DNA of 64,000 nt from Cheiracanthium punctorium (lineage: Eukaryota > Arthropoda > Arachnida > Araneae > Cheiracanthiidae), in assembly GCA_038373885.1 (NCBI GenBank), contig JAWZYV010010269.1, forward strand, positions 248,001 to 312,000, given 5' to 3'. A program made the position numbers and the translations under genes. The notes below the pieces were generated by a model. The model did not search any database. It was not told the DNA's origin and worked only from the letters and a program-made list of their open reading frames with translations. Numbering within the stretch: position 1 is the first letter of the stretch; each line of letters begins with the position of its first letter. Positions 56,040 to 64,000 of the stretch are shown here, one piece after another.

Positions 56040-56652
56040 GGAGATGGAAAACCAAACCAAAGTCGCTAAAAACCTCTTGTTCCAGAGTTCAGCCATGGCG
56101 AGTGAACCGGATTCTTGGGTCATCGATACAGGTGCTACATCGTATTGTTGCAGGAATAAACTCATGACTGATTTCAAGCCAGTACGGGGCCATAAGCTAG
56201 TTGGAGCTTATAACGCCCCCCCCCCCATCATAATTCTTGGGAAAGGTAAAGTACACTTGACTTTTAACAAATTTGATATGATTTTACATAATGTACTATA
56301 TACACCTTTATTGCGTAAGAATTTTATTTCGGGATCCCGCATGGACAAAGCCGGTGGTAAATTTGTTTGTAGTAATCAAAGAATTAAAATCATAGATTCA
56401 GATACCGGTAAAATCTTGCAAGAAGCTAAGATGAACTATGAAGGTCTTTATGTACTACGACCAAATGGTGTTAACTGTAATAAAAATGCTTGTCAAAATA
56501 TAGAACCCGATACCACTTATAGTGTAACTAATGAAAGTCCAGAACTCTGGCACCGTCGTTGTGCCCACATAAACTTTCAATATATTAAAGCTACTGCTAA
56601 TCGTAATAGTGCTAAAGTTTACCAAATTTTAAAGGTTCACTTTAAATTCTTG
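56040..56652 (+). pseudogene. copia protease and pre-integrase domain
   Basis: One long frame reads SWVIDTGATSYCC, the aspartic protease active site (DTGA; copia-type is usually DSGA), then LHNVLYTPLLRKNFIS and ELWHRRCAHINFQYIK, the GAG-pre-integrase HxxxxHxN region in which the first zinc-binding His is kept. The frame is broken at 56653 by a 469-bp insertion; integrase resumes at about 57122. Confidence 0.85.
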
Positions 56653-57121
56653 AGGACAAAGGCTGAGTCTCTTTTATGAGACTCAGCCTTTGAGGCGCAA
56701 CCCTTTCCCAATGCTGTGTGCCCGGCACACAGCATTGGGAAAGGGCTAAAGTAATGTGCCCGGCACAGCCAGCTGTCGTCAAAAAAGGGTCTCTCGATCC
56801 GTGGCACGCGATGAACGTTTCAATCGTCCGCCATCTTGCTGGTAGTTAAGTCGAGCGATGGCAACGGCTGCCCTTTTTTCAGCATGGGCAATCGATCCAG
56901 CCGTTCTCGCATTCTTCCATTTTCCAGCAGATGCCAGTGCTGTTAAAAATAATCGTGACAATTTTTGGGGGAAATGACGTGCTAAAAAGTAAAGGATTCT
57001 CGTGGAGCTATGTCATCCGCAACTATTTTTATAGAAATCAAATGTATTCTTCGTGACTGGCAACAGTCAAAACGTCAGAGCTTGGTGTGCCCAGAGCGGG
57101 ATCACTGCGCGTTCAAGGGTT
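56653..57121. mobile_element. 469-bp insertion with two perfect hairpins, unknown family
   Basis: The host copia sequence TAAATTCTTG (56643-56652) and TAAATCTTG (57121-57129) flank the insert, an approximate 8-9 bp duplication. At its left end are a 15-bp stem with a 6-nt loop (56657-56692) and a 22-bp stem with a single-base centre (56701-56745). The rest (GC about half) is not repetitive in this window and has no ORF I recognise. It lacks clear terminal inverted repeats. Confidence 0.6.
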
Positions 57122-58640
57122 AAATCTTGTAGTTCCTGTCGAGAGACTAAAGCTAAACGCACTAGCTTTAAACCAATAGGAAAGATAAGAGCAACTCAGC
57201 CTTTAGATCTATTGTGTTTAGATATATGTGGTCCCTTTCCTTACCGCACAATTGATTTACACAGATATTTTATCGTTATTCTTGATGATTATTCGTGTAA
57301 AACCTGGATATACCTTTTAAAATCTAAAGCTGAAACATTTAATGTTTTTAAGAAGTTTGTAGATCGCACAGAGAGGTTTTTAAATCGTAAAATTAAATAA
57401 ATTAGAACTCATAAAGGTTCGGAATTTATTAGCAATAATTTTCAAGAATATTTTTCAGACTTGGGAATTACTCATGAATTAACAAACACATATACTGCTG
57501 AACAAAATTCGTGTGAAAGATTTAATTTAAAAGCAGTTGACGGTATCAACACTTTGCTAAGAGACAGCGGAATGTCTCATGGTTTTGGGGGGAGGCGCTA
57601 TTACATTTTGTATATACTTGGAATAGACTAGTTCACGGCAAAGATGATTGAACTCCATTGAAAAATTTGGAGGGTATTAACCCTCATTAAAACACTTAAG
57701 ACCTTTCGGATGTAAAGCCTATGTCGGTGTACTAAAACAATTGCGAAACAAATTACAAATGATAGCTAAAGTAGGTACTCTAGTAGGATACGCACTGCAG
57801 CGAATAGGTTATAGAAATTGTTTACTAGATGATAATAAGATAATAGAAACAATTAACGTTCATTTTGATGAAAATTTTGTGAAAAATAATGGAGGCAACT
57901 ATAAGAACATTGAATTAGATAACTTTAGTAAAGCCCCCGAACACTCTTACGATGAAAACGAATCCACAATTTCTGAATATGAAAATGAAGTTTACGATGA
58001 TCATCATGAACCAGCTTACATTCCCCAAATGGACTCTGATGAAGAAATAAATTACTCCAGATCTATACTTTCAAATCCCCCTTATAAGATTCCCACAGTC
58101 ACAATTACACCTTCACCTAGTGATTTGAAACATGAATTTCATACTCCCATGCATACAACTGATGCTGAAAGTGATGACGAAAGTGACATTGAATTACCTG
58201 GACAACTTGTTCAATGGGTAAGAAAAGCGGTTGAAAAAATTTTGAGGGGTAGATATCATATTTACTGTTGTCCCGTAGACAAATAGATCGCATTTTATCT
58301 CTCCCACAAGATAAAAAGTACTGCCGGACTAATTCACTCTATTTTAATAAGAAAAATTTTGATTTTTCATCAAAAAATAATTATTCAGGACCTGTAACAG
58401 TAGTAACCTCTAAAGATTTTGTTACAAATGGCGAAAATTTCGAATACGAAATTTTGACTTCTGAGACTGCATAACTAGACGTATTTGTTCCAAACTCGTT
58501 CCAGCAGGCTATTAGCAGTAAAAATCGCGTACATTGGTTACGAGCAATGAAAGAATAATTAATTATGATGAACAGTCGAACTGTTTGGGATTGACAAACC
58601 TGAAATTCGCTAAAGTTTTAGGTTCACGCTGGGTGTATAT
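57122..58640 (+). pseudogene. copia integrase and start of RT, truncated
   Basis: Pieces in order: CSSCRETKAKR (zinc site), LDLLCLDICGPFPYRT (first catalytic Asp), IRTHKGSEFISNNF (the second catalytic position, normally D in RTDNGSEF, is His), YTAEQNSCERFN (Glu), then WGEALLHFVYTWNR and GYALQRIGYRN. A 181-codon acidic linker frame (57741-58286) follows. Then SFQQAISSKNRVHWLRAMKE and SRWVY mark the beginning of RT. Several stops and frameshifts intervene. The element ends at about 58639, where a TA microsatellite and the 3' end of a Helitron begin. Confidence 0.85.
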
Positions 58641-58906
58641 ATATATATACACATACATACTAGCTGACTCGGCAAATGCTGTTTTGCCATATAAATTACT
58701 CCTAGGATCATTTTAGTAGAAAGAAATGACTAACTTATTGTTAGTGTGAGGATGTGGTATATGAGTGGAAGAGGCATGGAGCACTGTGAACGATGCTGGA
58801 ATATAAAAATAACACAATACCGAATATTTATATTTTTAATTCATTGTAATTTATTCTTTAAATTTATACATATCGCTAATTACAATAATTTTAATAAAAA
58901 ATAATA

Positions 58907-59113
58907 TCAATCCCTTAACGGAATAGAGTGAACAATATTTTTTGTTATCCCATCTTTAGCTAACACAAACAAACTGGATGGTTTGTCCACTCGAGAGCAT
59001 GCCACGTATAATTGTTCGTGTGAAAAACATGGTGTGCTCAAATCTAAGCCACAAACAGACATAGTTTGGCCTTGAGACTTATTGATAGTCATTCCATAAA
59101 AAATTTTGTCCAA
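58907..59113 (-). pseudogene. Helitron PIF1-like helicase C-terminus
   Basis: The 68-codon frame reads GMTINKSQGQTMSVCGLDLSTPCFSHEQLYVACSRVDKPSSLFVL and NIVH. It contains the SQGQT and YVACSRV motifs of the C-terminal part of the PIF1-family helicase, which in Helitrons is fused to a Rep nuclease and drives rolling-circle transposition. The rest of the RepHel protein is missing, so this is an internally deleted, non-autonomous copy. Its position next to the 3' end fits. Confidence 0.9.
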
Positions 59114-59381
59114 AAATATAAAATAAAAAAAGGATGAAAATCTGAAACACTTTCAGATTTTAAATACACACTACAGTGCTATATATTAAAATCGTATCAT
59201 AATTTATGCATCGTCCCTATCTTTCTTCCTTATTCTATTAGGTTGGAAAGTGTATTATTATTAATGACTGTGCTGTATTTTTCTTTCTTGTTCCGTAAAA
59301 CCCATCTTTGGAATCGAAATCTATCTTAAAAAATCGCCTACTAAAACTATTTTACAATCTTCGCCAAGTATATTACAACTA

Positions 59382-60611
59382 CACTATCTGGCCAAAAGTA
59401 TCCGGACACCCAGTGGTATGGACTTGGAGCGTCCCGAGGCACATGTTTAATATGATGTTGGTCCCCTTTTGCATCGATGAGAGCCTGCACACCTCTGGGA
59501 AGACTTTGCACCAGTTTTTGACAGGTGACCATAGTAATTGACTTCCAGGCGTCCATCACGGCTGAAGTGAGTGCTTGCAGTGAGGATGGTCGATTTGGCT
59601 GGCTACGTAATATGCGCTCTAATTCGTCCCAGAGGTGTTCTGTGGGATTAAGATCGGGGATCTGAGAAGGCCAGTCCAGTTTTTGAACGCTCATTTCGTC
59701 AAACCACGTCTGTGCAAGCCTCGATGTGTGAATGGAGCAGTTATCCTGCTGGAAGAGAAATGGGCCTTCCCCGTAATATTGCCACAGAGTTGGGAGTGCA
59801 GCATTGTCCAGAATGTCCTCCTACATCGCAGAGTTCATGTTTCCAACCACAGGAACTAACGGACCCAGGCTCAACCACAAGAAACGTCCACCACCATTAT
59901 ACCGCCACCACGAAACTTAACAGTCGGCACAATTCAGTCACGCAAAAAACGTTCGCCGGGCATCCGCCAAACTCAGACGCGTCCCTCCGACAGCCAGACT
60001 GTGAAGCGAGATTCATCACTCCAAAAAACAGTTTTCCACACGTCCACAGTCCAATGACGGTGATCTCTGCACCATTGCAATCGATGCTTCGCATTCTGTG
60101 GAGTGATGTTCGGCTTGTGAGCGGCTGCACGACCACGGAATGCCAAGTTGTTTAACTCTCGACGAAAAGTCCTGCTGCTAACACTAGCATCTGATGAACT
60201 TTGGAACTCCTGAGAAATTTCTACCAACGAGGACTTGCGATTGTTTTCCACTACCCTTTTCAGAGTTCTGCGGCTCCGTTCACTAAGTTTTTTCGCTCTA
60301 CTACTCCGTTTTTCTGCAGTTTCACTGCCTCGACGTTTGCACTTCACAATTACATCACTCACAGTGGATTTAGGCTTCTGTAGAATGTCCGCAATCTCAC
60401 GAACTGATTTCCCACAAAAGTGGCATCCCACTATACTGCCACGATCGAACTCACTAAGCTCCTTTGACTTACTCATTGCTTCACAAACGCATATATACAA
60501 CCGGACAAACCACTACCAACACTTTAATAGCTTTCGATTACGCATCAAATTTGCGTTACCCGCCAAAACCACTTTTTTAGGGGGTGTCCGGATACTTTTG
60601 GCCAGATAGTG
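59382..60611 (-). mobile_element. Tc1-like transposon with perfect 30-bp TIRs
   Basis: Ends CACTATCTGGCCAAAAGTAT continuing to CACCC, perfectly inverted over 30 bp. TA flanks both sides (59380-59381 and 60612-60613). It is 1230 bp with a transposase relic on the minus strand. The clean ends suggest recent insertion into the Helitron. Confidence 0.95.
59440..60476 (-). pseudogene. Tc1 transposase, frameshifted
   Basis: From MSKSKELSEFDRGSIVG the N-terminal half is open to 59973: two helix-turn-helix segments (KSVREIADILQKPKSTVSDVI; SDASVSSRTFRREL) and the first catalytic Asp (FWSDESRF). The middle (59700-59970) has stops and shifts, but the second Asp is still visible in LFQQDN near 59745. 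The last part is open again (to about 59430) with DWPSQIPDLNPTEHLWDEL, containing the catalytic Glu of the DD34E triad. All three catalytic residues are present but no single frame joins them. Confidence 0.9.
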
Positions 60612-60855
60612 TATACTACATCGTTTTATATATTGTTTCGAATGTGCATCATAATCCATGAGTGTACCGTGTTTGTCTTTCTTGGGTTGATTCCTACTTT
60701 AACGCCTCGACTCTCGCCAAAGTCGCGATCATTAAACATATGCAGTTACCATGACGATTTTTGGCATTTATGTGGCAATCGTAATTTTGAATTAAAATGG
60801 CGATTTGGAAAAACATGTAAGTACAGCATGCCGTTACATTTTTATTTATTTTGGA

Positions 60856-62639
60856 CTAGCTGAAGTACCCGTCCTCGACGGGTTAGTGAATGAAAATTTC
60901 CAAAACGCAAGAACTTTCGTCAGCATTGTAGGAGTACACAGAATGGATGTAGTATGTTGCCAAAGTAAAGAAAGCGAAGTTATAATTTTCATGTATTGTT
61001 AAAATATTACAGGTTAGAGAGTAACTAAGTAATATCATTTCATTCGCTTTAGTCGTAATTATGTGATGCGCGAACGAATATTTACGCATATTGAAATAAT
61101 TTTCGCAAAATCTCAAAATTTAATCAACATTTTTGAAAAATTTGAAGCCTAGAATTTAAGTTGAGTGACAACCTATCATGTCACCCAAATTCGTTTCATT
61201 CCCTGCAGTCTTTATTTCGTGATGCTGGAACAAATTTTCAGCATTTTAAAACGATTTTCGAAAAATCTCAAAATGTAAGCAAAATATTAAAATTCAACGC
61301 CTATAAATTAAGATTAGCAACTACCTATCATATCACTCAATTTCGTATCATTCGTATTAGTCGTTATTACGTGATGTTTGAAGAAATATAAACGTATTTT
61401 GAGAGAATTTTCACAAAATCTCAAAATCTAATAAAAATGTTTAAAAAATTGGACTCCTATAGTTTATGTTGAGCAACCATCTATCGTGTGACCAAATTTC
61501 ATATCATTCGCTTTAGTCGTTATTACGTAATACGGGAACAAAGATTCACTCAGTTTTAAACGATTTTCACAAAATCTCGAAATCTGATGGATTTTTTTTA
61601 ATTAGATGCTTATAGTTTAAGGTGAGTGACCACCTATCATTTCACCAAATATCATTTTTTCACCTTTGCAGTTATTACGTGATGTGCGAACACAAATTTA
61701 CGCAGTTTGAAATGATTTTCGCAAAATTTCAAAATCTAATCAAGATTTTTTTTTAATTCGACGCCTATGTTTTAAGTTGAGTGACCACCTATCATGTCAC
61801 CCAATTTCATATCATTCGCTTCAGTCGTTTTTACGTGATGCTTGAACACAAATTTACGCAGTTTGAAAGGATTTTCGCAAAATCTCAAAATCCAATCAGA
61901 TTTTTTAAAAATTGGACGCCTATGTTTTAAGTTGAGTGACCACCTATCATGACACCCAATTTCATATCATTCGCTTCAGTCGTTTTTGCGTGATGCTTGA
62001 ACACAAATTTACGCAGTTTGAAACGATTTTCGCAAAATCTCAAAATCCAATCAAGATTTTTTAAAAGTTCGACGCCTATGTTTTAAGTTGAGTGACCACC
62101 TATCATGTCACTCAATTTCATATCATTCGCTTCAGTCGTTTTTACGTGATGCTTGAACACAAATTTACGCAGTTTGAAAGGATTTTCGCAAAATCTCAAA
62201 ATTCAATCAGAATTTTTTAAAAATTGGACACCTGTGTTTTAAGTTGAGTGACCACCTATAATGACACCGAATTTCATATCATTCGCTTCATAGTTTTTGC
62301 GTGATGCTTGAACACAAATTTACGCAGTTTGAAACGATTTTCGCAAAATCTGAAAATCTAATCAAGATTTTTTAATAATTGGACGCCTATGTTTTAAGTT
62401 GAGTGACCACCTATCATGACACCCAATTTCATATCATTCGCTTCAGTCGTTTTTACGTGATGCTTAAACACAAATAGCGTCACGGACAGAATGACAGAAT
62501 GACAGAACGACAGAATGACACACAGACAAACTTTTTTTTGAGGGTCGCATCCGATTCCCGCGTGCTTGAAACGGAGAAATCGCAACATTTTTGAATTCCA
62601 AGAAATGTACAGACAAAAGTCTAATTTTATTTATATAGA
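60856..62639 (-). mobile_element. Non-autonomous Helitron loaded with 155-bp tandem repeats
   Basis: On the minus strand it ends ACCCGTCGAGGACGGGT (hairpin), ACTTCAG, CTAG and starts TCTATATAAATAAAATTAG at 62639. The neighbouring bases are A (60855) and T (62640), as for insertion between A and T. About nine 155-156 bp repeats fill 61030-62480. It is 1784 bp with no ORF. Confidence 0.85.
61030..62480. repeat. 155-156 bp tandem repeat array (about 9 units)
   Basis: Each unit contains GTTTTAAGTTGAGTGACCACC, TCATATCATTCGCTTCAGTC, TTTACGTGATGCTTGAACAC and AATTTACGCAGTTTGAAA. Spacing of the TTTAAGTTGAG word is 155-156 bp at 61771, 61926, 62082, 62238 and 62393; units to the left are more diverged. 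Diverged single copies occur at 12760. Confidence 0.95.
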
Positions 62640-63271
62640 TTGTCAATTAATGTTGTTTTAATATTTAAGTGTCTTCAAATTCCTTAACTGGTGCGTTTAT
62701 CGCTAATTTGTTTACTTTAGTTTTCATATAGTTCTTTTGGGGGCGTTGAAACGGTACTACATCATAATCCATGAGTGAACCGTGTTTTCCTTTCTTGTTC
62801 CACAAAGCACTTCTTCGGAATAGAAATCTATATTAAAATCGCCTAACAAAACTGTTTTACAATATACGCCAGGCGTTTTCTAACTATACTCGAAATATAT
62901 TTATAATAAATTGTCACGTTTTGCCACCATATTTAGCGATCAATTATCAAAAATTGCAAACCTTGTGCAACTTTCAACATTTTATTAACGCCCCCCCCCT
63001 CTCCACATTATCTGGCAAACAAATTTGAAAAGTGACTCGACACGCTAATGTCTACACAGAAAACCTCATTGAAATTAATAGCACTCTGGTGCTAAAAATT
63101 TTGGGGTGGACCGCCTTTATGACTTAGGGGTATGAAACATAGTCTCAGACCTAACGAACCCCTATTCTCAGACCTAACGAATATACATATAAAATTTCAT
63201 TAAAATAGGTCGAGCCGTTTCGGAGGAGTATGATAACTAACACTGTGACACGAGAATTTTATACATAGTAT

Positions 63272-63290
<19 letters not shown>

Positions 63291-63302
<12 letters not shown>

Positions 63303-64000
63303 ATAAGTAAAACACAAAACATACTGCAAATAAGACATACCTCGCATATAAATATAACAGCTTTAAGCAAGAATTAGAAACCACATTTTGAAAAGGAAAT
63401 AAATAAAAATAAAAGCTAGGCCAAATAAAGTGCAAGAATTAATGTGAAAATAGAATGGAACGGAAATTATAACCACTGTCCCCATCTTCAGGGACCACAA
63501 ACATTGGATTATAATTAAAAGCAAACAAAATAGTATGGTTTCGGTTCTGTGGCATATCAAAAGAGATATTAACTCCACACGTTCTGGGCCCTACCCTACT
63601 ACATAAAGGAAAAAAAGAAATCAAAAAGATAACAAAAAATAGAAATAGCAATTATAAATCTACATACCAGACCTTGAGCACATGGAAAACTCATTTAAAC
63701 AAGTAATATGTGTTGCCAGTGTTAAGAATTGTAAAAAGTGAAAAATGGTGTAGCCACAAAATAAAAGTGGAAAGAAGAAAGTATAGGAGTTGCCAAATAC
63801 TAAATGGTAATATTATTATACTTTAAGAGTATCCAGGTATATTAATATAATTAAATATATATAGAATATTAATAAATTAAAATTATTGAATAAAATAGAT
63901 AGTATAGCCAATTAAATATAACATATTGTTATAAAAAATATAATGATTATTATTAGTGACACAGTATGAATAATAAGTTATTGTATGACAGAAGATTAAT
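63291..64000. other. AT-rich end of the window, nothing recognised
   Basis: No ORF with a motif, no repeat end. Confidence 0.5.

Larger units (their letters stand above)
58660..63290 (-). mobile_element. Helitron (outer), minus strand, carrying other elements
   Basis: The 3' end at 58660 reads, on the minus strand, GGCAAAACAGCATTTGCC (hairpin), GAGTCAG, CTAG, then T: the Helitron terminus with insertion between A and T. The 5' end lies at about 63265-63290, where the minus strand reads TATAAAATTCTCGTGTCAC and CATACTCCTCCGAAACGGC, the start typical of arthropod Helitrons. The exact TC is hidden in a TA microsatellite. It contains a helicase remnant, a Tc1 element and a second Helitron. Confidence 0.75.

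Noticed and set aside
61030..62480. Tandem repeats considered as a CRISPR array
   Set aside because: Units are 155 bp and contiguous, without distinct short repeats and unique spacers, and lie inside a Helitron in a eukaryotic genome.

Overview
The window is eukaryotic, AT-rich and made almost entirely of transposable elements. I found no host gene that I can support. The mix (hAT elements, P-type elements with a THAP exon, piggyBac-type MITEs, two Tc1 families, a Tigger/pogo-like element, Helitrons, Ty3/gypsy and copia retrotransposons, a tRNA-derived SINE) fits a repeat-rich arthropod genome. An arachnid or other chelicerate is my best guess, but that is inference.

Layout. 250-3182 is a degraded hAT element with an exact 8-bp target-site duplication (TSD). 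4340-20501 is the most striking structure: two nearly identical P-type elements (4349-7204 and 17632-20501) in direct orientation enclose about 10.4 kb, and only the outermost flanks carry a matching 8-bp TSD. It therefore looks like a composite transposon. Its interior holds a CG-rich block with a piggyBac-type MITE, a SINE, Helitron fragments, and a 3.6-4.1 kb tandem duplication (9172-12759 and 13085-17226). 20777-21794 holds a second piggyBac-type MITE and a hAT-in-hAT nest. 24896-34348 is a full-length Ty3/gypsy element on the minus strand, with 1.8 kb LTRs, an intact Gag and a broken Pol. 35237-37782 is a stack of four hAT-type insertions, one inside another.

38000-43000 and 48323-49495 hold an unusual family of elements ending CCC...AGCACA, packed with self-complementary subterminal repeats (AAGCTT, CGTTGGCC and ACGTTT types). 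The AAGCTT family carries a tRNA-like module and a short ORF preserved in three copies. 43933-45205 is a copia reverse transcriptase/RNase H remnant. 45947-47608 is a Tc1 element replaced internally by a GTCCAT-rich insert. 50120-53545 is SINE territory with hAT insertions. 53987-54530 is a fold-back with hAT-like MITEs. 54983-58640 is a second copia element with an initiator-Met half-tRNA primer site, interrupted by a 469-bp insert with two perfect hairpins and cut off by a Helitron. 58660 to about 63290 is a Helitron carrying a helicase remnant, a Tc1 element with perfect 30-bp inverted repeats, and a smaller Helitron loaded with 155-bp tandem repeats.

The elements do not form a pathway. 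What the window records is an insertion order: nested TSDs allow relative dating at many points. Most coding relics are broken; gypsy Gag is the only full-length plausible ORF.
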